DNA from: Perca fluviatilis
Taxonomy: Eukaryota > Chordata > Actinopteri > Perciformes > Percidae
DNA length: 64,000 nucleotides
Assembly (NCBI RefSeq): GCF_010015445.1
Contig: NC_053126.1
Coordinates: 5,289,249-5,353,248 of the forward strand
Reading direction: 5' to 3'
Positions 12,401 through 41,290 of the stretch are shown one piece after another. Position numbers and translations under genes: made by a program. Positions within the stretch are counted from its first letter, which is position 1; each line of letters begins with the position of its first letter. A model generated the notes under the pieces. It saw only the letters and a program-made list of their open reading frames with translations. It did no database searches and was not told the DNA's origin.

Positions 12401-13089
12401 AACCTCCGGTGGATTTGTGAGGACTATGGTTAACTGCTCCTCAGATCTCTGCAGGGTAAATCCAGACCGCTAGCTAGACTATCTGTCCAATCTGAGTTTT
12501 CTGTTGCACAACTAAAACAACCTTTGAACGTCCACGTTTCACCAAAACAAGTTCCTTCCCGAGACTATTTTGGGGCATTTCTGCCTTTATTGGATAAGAA
12601 AGCTGAGATATGAAAGGGGGGAGAGAGAGGGGGGGAAGACATGCAGGAAAACCATCACAGGTCGGATTGGAACCCGAGGAATAAACCTTTGCATATGTGC
12701 GCCCGCTCTACCAACTGAGCTAAGCGGCCACAACCAGAGCACCTTTTTCTCCCATTCTGTAATGCTGTGCGGACTAGCCAGACCCTCCTCCACAGCGCTG
12801 TGGAAGAAGGTCTGGCAAAGCGAAACTACCGTGATAATGGTCATGTAGGTTTTGTAAAATCTGATGCCTTTTTAGCTGATTTTCTCTGGTTCCTGTGTTG
12901 TTCTTCGTCCAGGTGACAGATTTCCACATGGCTGGGGACTTCGGCGCGGAGGCGGTGAACGGGCCAACGACGCAGGACGGACTCCCGCCCTTCACCTGGG
13001 ACAAATTCAGCAGCATCAGCCACAAGGGTCTGCCACAGAACTACAACTTCACCTTCGTCAGGGTGCAGCCTCTTCTCTTTAAGCCATGA
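1030..13089 (+). CDS. plbd1: Phospholipase B-like 1 (11 exons)
   Basis: Exons: 1030-1099, 1730-1952, 2191-2274, 3143-3284, 4509-4649, 8986-9130, 9584-9784, 10290-10430, 10522-10707, 12132-12238, 12913-13089. They join in frame to 538 codons plus TGA, close to the usual length of the family (about 550). Residues 1-22 form a signal peptide ([20 protein letters not shown]). Family blocks include [45 protein letters not shown] and [17 protein letters not shown]. In this family (LAMA/PLBD, Ntn-hydrolase fold) the precursor is cut before a cysteine that becomes the N-terminal nucleophile; the matching Cys here is about residue 215, in GHCSALIK at the end of exon 5. Several NxS/T sites (NDT, NKS, NSS, NFT) suit a glycosylated lysosomal or secreted protein. 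Assignment to plbd1 rather than plbd2 is by recognition of sequence and by its neighbour gucy2c, as in human 12p. No frame break was found. Confidence 0.93.
2853..3045. repeat. Dispersed SINE-like repeat in plbd1 intron 3
   Basis: The segment contains the pieces GATGCTTTTATCCAAAGCG, GTCTTGCTCAGGGACAC and GAATTGAACCCAGATC in an order I recognise as a very common interspersed repeat of fish genomes. Boundaries are approximate and the family name is not certain. Confidence 0.5.
4866..5850. mobile_element. TTAA-flanked non-autonomous DNA transposon (interrupted copy)
   Basis: The left end reads TTAAAACACACCAAGCTGAT and the right end GGTGTGTCTGCAGCTTAA. The interior from about 5575 to 5850 closely matches 52370-52715 (shared blocks GCACGGCCTATTTCTCGC, ATGAGATCGTATTCTGAA, GACCAACTCGGGGAGACTGA), so the two are copies of one family. 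The copy at 52329 has a clean TTAA target-site duplication, which suggests the piggyBac or Kolobok superfamily. This copy lies in plbd1 intron 5 and is split by a second element at about 5012-5462. Confidence 0.6.
5012..5462. mobile_element. Nested MITE with CTACGTTTACACG termini
   Basis: It begins GCTACGTTTACACGTG and ends with the imperfect inverse GGACGTGTAAATGGGG. Internal blocks repeat the theme of CGTTTACACG and GCGTGTAAAC. It interrupts the TTAA element of 4866-5850. No coding capacity. Confidence 0.5.
6326..7599. repeat. Degenerate repeat-derived sequence (LINE 5' region-like)
   Basis: The block starting TCAAGTCAGCTTTATTGTCA and the A-rich block at about 7310-7560 resemble 5' regions of fish LINEs as I remember them. 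Between them, 7140-7255 is the reverse complement of a repeat also seen at 35443-35540 (shared: CTTGTATCATGTGGAC, GAATTCCTCATGGG). Nothing here encodes a recognisable protein. Confidence 0.35.
7600..7779. repeat. 30-bp minisatellite, 6 units
   Basis: Six head-to-tail copies of a 30-bp unit, consensus GTAAGGGTGGGGGC followed by TATTTCTGAGCATAAT. Units start at 7600, 7630, 7660, 7690, 7720 and 7750 and differ at only a few positions. The unit length is a multiple of three, which is why both strands look open. It lies in plbd1 intron 5 at the edge of a LINE remnant. Confidence 0.92.
7780..8790 (+). mobile_element. Decayed LINE (CR1/L2-like) fragment
   Basis: From about 8230 the + strand encodes broken reverse-transcriptase C-terminal sequence: [12 protein letters not shown], the active-site neighbourhood FSDDSAVVG, then [12 protein letters not shown] and FLRKLRSF, with several stops and frame changes. 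The end carries the short 3' tail (ATCTA)n at 8768-8788, as in CR1/L2-type elements that end in short tandem repeats. The 5' part (7780-8000) matches non-coding fish LINE sequence I recognise. A second LINE of related type sits in pmm2 intron 6. Confidence 0.7.
9455..9488. repeat. (AC)n microsatellite
   Basis: About 17 AC dinucleotides in plbd1 intron 6. Confidence 0.95.
10739..11276. mobile_element. Tc1/mariner-type non-autonomous element
   Basis: Left terminus CAGTGGTGTGCATACGTTTA and right terminus TAAACTTATGCACACCACTG form an inverted repeat. The left end is preceded by TA, the usual Tc1/mariner target. No transposase reading frame remains. It lies in plbd1 intron 9. Confidence 0.8.
11820..11985. 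repeat. Diverged short tandem repeat
   Basis: Loose repetition of a unit like TTTGTAGTCATTTTGCATCTC, followed by GGGCCCCT motifs. This combination recurs in fish genomes. Boundaries are approximate. Confidence 0.45.
12285..12830. mobile_element. Outer dispersed repeat interrupted by a SINE
   Basis: Left part CCACGACGTTCCACTTCCGG and right part GACTAGCCAGACCCTCCTCC are, from memory, the two ends of one common teleost repeat. They are separated by a tRNA-derived SINE at about 12560-12735. It lies in plbd1 intron 10. Confidence 0.45.
12560..12735 (-). mobile_element. tRNA-derived SINE
   Basis: On the minus strand the head reads GGCCGCTTAGCTCAGTTGGT, an excellent pol III A box (TAGCTCAGTTGG), followed about 45 bases later by the B box GGGTTCCAATCC. 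The body then runs through a pyrimidine-rich stretch to ATAAAGGCAGAAATGCCCC. This head-body order is typical of tRNA-derived fish SINEs. The head does not fold into a complete tRNA with a discriminator, so I call it a SINE rather than a tRNA gene. Confidence 0.75.
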
Positions 13090-13092
13090 GAG

Positions 13093-13199
<107 letters not shown>

Positions 13200-13798
13200 T
13201 GTCTTTCTGATGCTTTCAGATTGTGGTTCACACATCTATTTACACACTGATGATTTTAATTGTATTCATTGCTGTCCTTTAAGTTAAGAATTGCGTCCAA
13301 TCAACAAATGCTTTCTTTTTTAAGAGTTTACATTCTGAATAAGTGTAAAAGTACCTCCTTCCACCTGATAAAATGCAACATGTCAAACTGCCAATCAGAT
13401 TTTGAATCCATATTTGAATGTGTATATGTCTCATGTCGATTTATTTTACTTCGGAATACAGTAAGAAACAGTTGTCTCTTTTTATACCTGCAGCCATTTG
13501 TGCCTTGAACACTGAGAGTAACCTAATGATTTCATAAAATGTAGAATCAATGCACTAAATCAGTGGTCATGCCGTCTTGAATCTTTATTTTTATTTTTTT
13601 TAAATGATTGAATTTCTTCATGCATGCGAACACTATCACTTCAGTGGTAAATGAAACAATCAGTGCAATGTTATACTCAGGGCTGCTTTTCTAGTGCTGT
13701 GATTTATGTGAATCCAAATCTCAGGTTTGTATTTTTTATCTAAGCTTGTGTTTCTTTTGTAATATGATGTGCACATCTGCATCATGCCAACATTTGAA

Positions 13799-13804
13799 AT
13801 TAAA
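13799..13804 (+). promoter_or_regulatory. plbd1: plbd1 poly(A) signal (ATTAAA)
   Basis: ATTAAA about 710 bases after the stop codon, followed by a GT/T-rich stretch (CACAGTTCTGTCTTG). It is the best placed signal for the plbd1 transcript end. Confidence 0.5.
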
Positions 13805-13932
13805 GTTCTACAGTTGGACCAGCACAGTTCTGTCTTGAATCTCGTCCCTGTTAAAGAGTGACTCTTGGCTTACAAATGTCACCGGTACTAGCTCTGCTGT
13901 GTGTCCAGTTCTGGGTTGGGGAGAGATTCTAA

Positions 13933-14672
<740 letters not shown>

Positions 14673-14887
14673 TGAGTCTCTACCTCTACGCTGACCGGAT
14701 GGTAGAAGAAAACCGGATTTCCGTGTGATATGTTATCCTGTGATTCTCGGGATTACCGTGCAAGGTGAACCATATTATTCCAACTTTAAAAACGTCAACC
14801 CTTACTGAAGAGTTCTGTTGAAAGCTCACTCCTGTCAATAACAAGAAGTTAGGGAGAAGTTCTTCTCAGAACATGTTTTATATAATG

Positions 14888-16676
14888 TAGGGTGACCAAA
14901 CGTCCTCTTTTGCCCGGACATGTCCACTTTTTACGTACTGTCTGGGGCGTCCGGGGGGGTTTTATAAATTCATGAAAATGTCCGGTTTTCACTGTTTTTC
15001 ATGGGACCAATAAGCGTGTACTTAAAGTGATGGTTCGGAGTAATTTCACCCTAGGGTCCTTTGCACCATGACCTCGAGCCAAACACCCCCCCAGAAGCTT
15101 TTTTCACCTGGGTCTAACATTGGGAGCGTTAGCGTAGAGTAGCGTTAGCCGCTGAATAGCTTAGCGCAGAGGCTAATGGATCCGAAGTGTCTCTTAACAT
15201 TACCCCACTAATAATGCCCAAAATGATACCAAAGGTCTACACTAGTATATATAGGTTATGCACTCATAAAACGATGGATTGGAAAGTTTGTAAGTACACC
15301 AGAAGTTTATGTAAATAACACTTGCCTGCTGGCTTCTGCTCTCTGCTGTTGTTGTTGCTGCTGTGAGACGAGTGCTTAGGGACGTCTACAAATTACTACA
15401 CCGAAAAGAGATGCAACAAAAATATTTTTTAGTTTAACTTATTTTTTAAAGTAAGTGCTGTAGTATAACTAGCAGGAGACAAGTAATAATTGAGGTAAGT
15501 TTGGAGACATTACCTTATTTAATCATTAAATTAATAAATATTTTTGTTGCATCTCTTTTCGGTGTAGTAATTTATAGATGTCCCTAAGCACTCTTACTGC
15601 CCGGTAGTAACAGCAGCAGCAGCAGAGAGCAGAGAGCAGAAGCCAGCAGGCAAGTGTTCATAAACTTCTGGTGTACTTACAAACTTTACAATCCATCGTT
15701 TTATGAGTGCATAACCTATTTGTACTAGTGTAGACGTTTGGTATCATTTCGGGCATTATTAGTTGGGTAATGTTAAGAGACACTTCGGATCCATTAGCCT
15801 CTGCGCTAAGCTATTCAGCTGATAACGCTACTCTACGCTAACTCTCCCAATGTTCGACCCAGGTGAAAAAAGCTTCTGGGGGGGTGTTTGGCTCGAGGTC
15901 ATGGTGCAAAGGACCCTAGGGTGAAACTACTCCGAACCATCACTTTAAATTGACTGGCGCTTTGCACACAATACTACGGTACTTTGTTGTGTGACGTAAT
16001 TCCCGAGAGGCTGCTTTGTGGGCGGCTCTGCGACGCGCACATACCCAGGGACCAGAGCAGACAGCGGAGCAGCATTGCACACAAGATGCCGAAGCGTTGT
16101 CTGCTAAAGATTTCCCACCGTGGTCAGAAAACACAGAGGAGACACTTTGTTTCTCTCACTATGACTCTAGAGTCGTACTCGCTCGCCGCCACTCTCTCAC
16201 TTAATTCTCCCTCGCTCTATCACCCACTCCCCACACACACAGACTGCCGGCTCGACACACACACCAGCGCACAAGTATTAACATCAGGCTACGGCGAAAG
16301 CTCTGCGTGGAGCCGGCGTACAACCATAAAATAACTTGTCCGGTCCAGGCGGAGTGCACCGTGTGCAAAGCTGGCACATGCGTTTCAGTGTCTTTATTAT
16401 TTATCTTATTACACTGAAAAGGTATTAAGAGATATTTTGTTGAAGCTGGATTTTCTAACACAGAAGAGGTCATATTTACAACATTATTTCATATTATTTA
16501 TTTATTTTAAAAGAGATATTATTTTGTTACAGGTTGTTACAGATTTTATTTTATTACAGAAGTTATTTTTGCACCATTGAGGCATGTTCATTAACCCTTA
16601 ATTAAGCCTGTCTGAATTTGTGTCTCGAGATCGAGCGAGTGTCCTCTTTTTTTGGAATCAAAATATGGTCACCCTA
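14888..16676. mobile_element. hAT-superfamily element with perfect 8-bp duplication
   Basis: The termini TAGGGTGACCA and TGGTCACCCTA are perfect inverted repeats. They are flanked on both sides by the identical 8-bp sequence ATATAATG (14880-14887 and 16677-16684), the hallmark of hAT insertion. The interior holds a short remnant beginning ATGCCGAAGCGTTGTC near 16086 and an in-frame region with ECTVCKAGTC near 16350, which could be the degraded start of a BED-finger transposase; that reading is weak. A 927-bp foldback element (15022-15948) interrupts it. Confidence 0.85.
15022..15948. mobile_element. Long foldback (hairpin) element, TTAA ends
   Basis: The first ~405 bases (from TTAAAGTGATGGTTCGGAG) are repeated in inverse orientation at the end (to CTCCGAACCATCACTTTAA), leaving a spacer of about 105 bp near 15430-15535. 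Matching internal landmarks include CACCATGACCTCGAGCCAAA/TTTGGCTCGAGGTCATGGTG and GATCCGAAGTGTCTCTTAAC/GTTAAGAGACACTTCGGATC. TTAA is at both outer edges. It has no coding capacity. Confidence 0.88.
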
Positions 16677-16856
16677 ATATAATGAGCTGTTGTGGAGCCG
16701 TCAGTCAACGAACTGAATGAACAGTCATGACGGTAATCTATAAAATAACAAACCGTTGTAATCAGTCATTATCCTCACCAATTAACCCAATGATCATACA
16801 TTAACAGTCATAGAGCCAGAAAGATCAGAAACTCTTTGTTTTTTAAACTTAGATGC

Positions 16857-16858
<2 letters not shown>

Positions 16859-16914
<56 letters not shown>
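16859..16914. repeat. (CT)n microsatellite
   Basis: A pure CT run of about 28 units, some 230 bp upstream of the tnfrsf17 start codon. Confidence 0.97.
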
Positions 16915-16918
<4 letters not shown>

Positions 16919-16974
16919 TGCGCGCTCTGCCCCCGGGGACCCATGTAGTGATTCACCCTTTCCTATGAAATAAA

Positions 16975-16984
16975 GGAACTGAAA
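16975..16984 (+). promoter_or_regulatory. tnfrsf17: ETS-IRF composite motif upstream of tnfrsf17
   Basis: GGAACTGAAA is an exact match to the ETS-IRF composite element consensus GGAANNGAAA, bound by PU.1 or SpiB with IRF4 or IRF8 in B-lineage cells. It lies 162 bases before the start codon of the BCMA-like gene, a position that fits a proximal promoter. Function is inferred from motif and position only. Confidence 0.45.
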
Positions 16985-17145
16985 CGTCTGTTAGGCACTC
17001 TGCATGTATTTCATATATCCTGCCGTCACTACCCTCCTCTCTGTGTCTCACTGCCGCACTGATGCATTGTTTTTTTTCAGTTTGTGTCATAAACATAAGT
17101 TTAGCAGAGGGTATCACAGCAGCAGGTCTCCACATTGCTGCAGCC

Positions 17146-20130
<2,985 letters not shown>

Positions 20131-20325
20131 TTTCTTCACTGCATGAACTCTGTGAACTGTGTGGTGAGTTTTCCCCCAATGTTAAATCCAATTTTTTGGA
20201 TATATTGCTTTTCTACTCTTTTCTACTCTTTTTTTTTTACTGCTGTTTTATTTCACTGTAAGTGTCATGGTGTAAGTTGGTGTCCAATAATACCATGTAA
20301 GACTGTTTATGATATTGTGTACATG

Positions 20326-20373
20326 ATTAAAAAAAAAAAAACTGCTCTGAATCTTATGCCATATTTTAATAAA
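20326..20373 (+). promoter_or_regulatory. tnfrsf17: Candidate tnfrsf17 poly(A) signals
   Basis: ATTAAA at 20326-20331 and AATAAA at 20368-20373 are about 355 and 400 bases after the stop codon. The second is canonical and is the more likely one. Confidence 0.5.
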
Positions 20374-20658
20374 ACACAAAACCAAAATCATCACTGCAAT
20401 AGTTCTTATCTTAAGAAAACAAGGTAGCAGTATTGTGCTGTGAAGGAGAAATATTTTCACATCCCCGCTATATTTTAACAAGTACTGTTGGATATAGTTT
20501 CACAGTCTTTGCAGCAGAAAAGGCTATTTACATGGTAAATATTGGGTCAAACTTTCTCAATCAATGAGATTCCTGGAGGCAACATCTAAACATAAGAGGA
20601 GTGTTCATTCAGTATTATTTTTTGGATTCCTTCTGGAGAGAACTGACCATGTGGTTTT

Positions 20659-20781
20659 TTAAAAGCAACACTATGTAACTTTTGTTGTCTCATTGGAACT
20701 ACAACTACAACTCGCAGCGTTGCGAGTTGTAGTTCCAATGAGACAACCTGTAGGGCTAAAAGTTACATAGTGTTGCTTTAA
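20659..20781. mobile_element. Short palindromic MITE, TTAA ends
   Basis: AAAGCAACACTATGTAACTT at the left is matched by AGTTACATAGTGTTGCTTT at the right. The middle is a second perfect inverted repeat, GTCTCATTGGAACTACAACT with AGTTGTAGTTCCAATGAGAC, so almost the entire 123 bp folds back. TTAA is at both ends. It lies between the tails of tnfrsf17 and gucy2c, which converge here. Confidence 0.82.
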
Positions 20782-21391
20782 TGGATCTTAAAGCAGGACT
20801 CTTACTAAAATCCATGTAGTTGTGACAATGTGTGAGTTTTCATTGCCTTATGTTACAAATTACAAAAGGCAAACATTTTATAAGAAAAAGCAACCCAAAA
20901 CCGTTCCAGGAACAAATAATTGCTAATATTTGTGTAAAAATGTAAGACTTTGGCGCCCCCAAGTGATAGCATCACTGTTTGCTACTCTTCAGGCCAGTTT
21001 TACCATTGGTTCCTCTCTTATTCCCATGAATAACAGGGCAAATGTAAAGAGTACAACACGGCTACAGTGATGTTATATAAAAATGGTGCAAGCCCCACAC
21101 AATACAAGAGGAGGGGGCTTATATATAGCATTCTTTCCATCACAACAAAACTCAACAAACATATTAATAAGTATCTGAGGGTGGATTTTCCCTTTAACAA
21201 TTTAAAAATTTTGACTTATGATGGAAAGAGAACTGAAACCCTGTGGCAGGCACGTGTATTATAGCTTGTTCCACTGCATCTGCCCCACTGTCACTGGAGC
21301 CCAGCAGTGCTGATCAGACAGGTACACAGACTATGACGCACTGCTGTGACGTCTACCTTTATGGCCAGTATTGTATGGAAGGTTTCTCTCA

Positions 21392-37043
<15,652 letters not shown>

Positions 37044-37111
37044 CTTGTTCCTTGAGATTTTCCTGTTTGCCTCAGAATTCTGTGTCTTTTCCACCGTTTC
37101 TACATGTCAAA

Positions 37112-37140
37112 AGAATATATAACCCTGTTCAGATAAACAG
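37112..37140 (-). promoter_or_regulatory. gucy2c: gucy2c core promoter: TATA box with GATA/forkhead motif
   Basis: On the minus strand the sequence CTGTTTATCTGAAC (37127-37140) combines a forkhead-like TGTTTAT with a GATA site (TTATCT), followed by GGGTTATATATTC with TATATA at 37115-37120. The TATA lies about 75 bases before the start codon, so a start site near 37085-37090 would leave a short 5' leader. GATA and FOXA factors drive gut epithelial genes, which suits gucy2c. Inferred from motif and position. Confidence 0.45.
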
Positions 37141-38689
37141 AAGGCCTGAAGGCAGGTTTTTACATTCTTCCACCTGAACAGATCCTCTCCGTGACGGCAT
37201 AAGTCCAAAAACAGAAGTGAGCAGGGCGCTACAGTGACTAAGCAGAAGTCTCTCTGTCTCTTGATACGCTGTCCAGCATCCAGATAAGAGAAGAAAATAA
37301 TCTAGAAATCTGGCACCCAACCACTTTCAGTAAATACAAAAAGAAAATGTGGATTGAAGAGATGAAACACAGTTTAAAGCCTGAGATCAATAATCCTCCA
37401 CCTTGATACGGACTGGTCTACCTATCCTCCATACGTTAATGAACAACAGTCAAGTGACAGTTGGTGCACCAGCCAGAAGGAGGGTGGGGCAGGTGAGACT
37501 TTCACACTCCATTTAGACAGACTCAGTTGGAAACTTATTGAGATCATAATTCATCCTGTTTGTAAACATACAGTTTAAGCTTGCCTCCACATTACATCTC
37601 CTGTCACTGTAACATCAAAGATTATTCATAAATCTCGATTTCAACAGTGATCAGTCTGTCCTTAACAACCTCAAGTAAGTATAGGACCAAATCACCAGTA
37701 TATTTGCCCGCTGTTCATTTGACAAGAGCCATTTGGTTGTAGTCATAACTTGGCAACAAAAAAAACATGTATTTAGAGAGTGGAAACAGTTCAACTACTA
37801 TTTTGACACAATCTGGTGCGTTGTGAAGACTCTTTGTTCAAAGCAGAGGCGGCGGAAAGCTTGCATAGTGAGAGGGGCAAAGGTCACAGAAGGCCATAAA
37901 AGTGAAGGCTTGTGTGGAGCTGATAAATATTGTCTGCTATAAAAGCAGAGTGTATTAAGCCTATAAAAGTGCTCATAAACCAGTGTCACCTCATTTTGAA
38001 AAAGCAACTTTAATCCTTACAATACAACACTGAACCAAAAATAAAAGGCTAAGTGTAAAAACAAGACTGTTCATTTACATTCGTTTGTATACAAGAGAGA
38101 CACTAAAGCTGCAGTTAAATGCATCGAAATATTTCTGATATCTTCACAATTTCACCTGCTGGTGAAAATACATAAATAAAGTTAAAACAGTCTGTACTCC
38201 AAAACCAAGACTTAAACACATCACTTGTGTTTACTGTATCTACACATGCTAGTAATGTCATTACAACCTGATAAAGTCGGCATTCCGATTTTCACAATCA
38301 TCACACCCAGTTTATCATAGCAGCATTAAGGCCATAACTAAAGTGATAAGATTCTGATTACCAGATGACTTAAATGATAAGGTGATCTTCTATGTTTTTC
38401 TTATTCAACATTGGTTTCAGAAAAGACCGAAACCAATAATGAATGTATCCTGAAATAGAGTATTCCACTGCGCCGTAGAGCTTATTGTCATCCAAGAACT
38501 ATTAAAAACGAATAAGTGAGTCACACCATTGCTCTGGGTGAGATGTTCCTTACAAAGTGATGGGAGAGAGGTCGCCACCTAACAAGAAACGCAATTATGG
38601 GTAGTTATGAGCTGCTTGCATAACGGTCATATATTTCATATTTAGAGTTTTGACACTCAACCTATTCTGTTGTTAAGGTATGACAACGG

Positions 38690-39190
38690 TTGGACATACA
38701 GTCAGTCGGTCCACCACTTTGGTCCAGACTGAGTTATCTCAACAACTACTCTATAGATTGCCATGAAATTATGCACAGACATAATGGTCCCCAGAGGGTA
38801 AGACCCTAAGCCCTAAACTGTAGCACTACCAGCACGTCACAGTTTTCACTTATCCTGAGAAATATCTCATAACCTACTTGATGGATTGGCACAATATTTA
38901 TGGTTCCCAATATTTATGGTTCCCAGAAGATGAATCCTACTGGTCACCTCTGCTGCCACTAGCAGGTCCAAGTTTTCACTTATCCTAAGAAGTATCTTAA
39001 CATCCACAAAATGGGTTGGCACACAAGTTTGTACAGACATTCATGGTTGTCAGGCGATGAAGCCTACTAACTTTGGTGATCCCGTGACCTTTCCTCTGGC
39101 AACACCAAGAGGTTGACATTTGTGGTTTTAAGTGTCTCGACATGTCTATTGGATGGATTGCCATGAATTGAACAAATCTTCTACAAACAC
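38690..39190. repeat. Dispersed repeat with internal tandem theme
   Basis: The phrase 'ATCTCAACAACTA...GATGGATTGCCATGAA...ACAGACATTCATGGT' returns about four times with drift (near 38735, 38875, 38990, 39130). I recognise it as an abundant fish repeat. Confidence 0.6.
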
Positions 39191-41246
39191 ACAGTAGTGC
39201 TATTGCCAGTCCTAAATCTTGCTGGTGTCCTCTTTAATCATTACATGATTGAATTGTCTTTCTCACACTGGTTTATGCTCTTTGCTTCTCTGCTGATAAG
39301 AAGAGTTTCAAGAATTATCATTCAGATAAAAGCTATATTTGTGAAAGTGAATTTAAATTCATTCAAGTTTTCTAGAGGATGTCACGCGTGGAAGATCACA
39401 AACTTGCTACATTATCACGCAGTGTGATTCTACCACACAAAACAAACAACATTTATATACATTTGGACTCATGCTTAACATTTCCAATCAAAACTTCAGT
39501 TTTTCCAGTTCAGTGCATCATTACTAAGCTTCTTGTCTGGCTACTACCTTACAGGGTCGTAAACGTCCTAAACAAACACACATATATGACGTCATAATAG
39601 CACAGTTGGGGCACACAACCATTAAGTCCCATTACGGTTTCATGTGAAGAGGTTTTCTGTCCAAACACACCCTGGAATTTTATCAGGCAGAGAAAATGGT
39701 AACATGTTAAAGAGGAACAAGACTCCTTGTTTTATTGTCTCATTGTGGCTGTTTAATAGCAACTGAATGGTGTTAATAGTGTCTGTTATTGTGAAATGCA
39801 TCCAACTGAGCACTTTCCTCTCTGCATGAAGGTAGATAAGAGAGGTGTTTTAATGGAGGCCTTTAACTTAACTGAACTAGAGAGCAACTAAACAGGCGGG
39901 TAAGCATGTAGTCCACACACACAAACACACGTACACACTTAAACATATAAGAAAGAAGAGGATTGAGGTAAGAAATAACACTTAAATTATCCATTAAAGG
40001 ACATCTGGTCTGATGTTTTTTTTTTATTACTTGATTACTGAGTGTCTCACCTCCTCAACCCCAATACAAATTCAGATAAGTGTATTATATCAAAGATCAG
40101 CAAGTTTCCACAGACTCAAATTCCACCAGGCTGAATTACAGAGATATCTAAAATGATGCATGTGACATAATGGCTTTTTTAATTTGAGTGCATTACTCAA
40201 TGCACATTTGATACATCTGGAACAAGCAGATACAGAATATACATGCCATATACACTTAACTTTTTCTTTTTAAGTCTGAAATTTCCAATTGCTACACTTA
40301 TGGGCTTTCAGTATGTTGATGATTACATTTACAGTCAATGAATACATTAGGAAATAACAGGTTTGTTGTTTGAACTACTGTGGTATCTTGACTGTGGGAC
40401 GTTCCACGCGGACACATTTCTCCAAAAATGTCTTACTGGTCGTTCAATTTTGAATTTTAAACATGTAGAGGCTCATTCCCAGGGAAAGATGCAAACTGAT
40501 GAAAATGGACACTGATGTGTATTACAGTAATCTGCGTCCACAAATAGTCCCCAGAAAGCACATTATTTATTCTTTATTACAGTGCCCAGCTGTTTCAGGA
40601 TATTGATGAGCCTTTTCTAAGAATTAAATGAAATGTTTATGAACTGTATTTTAGAGATTGACATATTCAGTAGGAACAAAAGAGCCGGGGGCAAAGGGAC
40701 AGGTTTGAAAAGTAAAGAATTGAGAGACAGATCAGCACATGTTGGTTTTGGTCTTTTGATGGGATTTGCTTACACTAAGACTTTTTTTTTAAACAGCCAG
40801 ACTTATCAACATGAATAAAGGTTAAAGCTGTCATACCCAATCTGATGGGATTGGAAGAAACGTGGGGATTTAGGTCAAAATGAGATAAGGAGGCTTGTTT
40901 ATTATTTCCAAAGCTAATGATTAGTCTGTTTATGATTAGTGAATAATTGTCCTCTGCTTCCTCCTTTGCCATAAAATTTGACCATATTGATTTAGTTTTG
41001 TTTATACAATGCCAGTGAGGACATCACATTCAACTACATAAACGTTGTGGATAACACAATCATTTTAGACATTATTATGATGAAAAAAAGAGTACACTGG
41101 TTACTTAAGGAAACACACACATAATAAATACCTTTTGTTAATCCGAATCAAACTCTTTACTTTACTCTGTAGTACTTTGGGATTGAGTTTAACAATGAAA
41201 AGTACTCTACATATAAATGTATTATTGTTATTATTATTATTATTAA

Positions 41247-41248
<2 letters not shown>

Positions 41249-41290
<42 letters not shown>
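41249..41290. repeat. (AGT)n microsatellite
   Basis: About 13 AGT triplets following a short ATT run. Confidence 0.95.

Noticed and set aside
12660..12735. Possible tRNA gene on the minus strand
   Set aside because: A and B boxes are good, but acceptor and anticodon stems do not pair and a SINE body follows; called a SINE.
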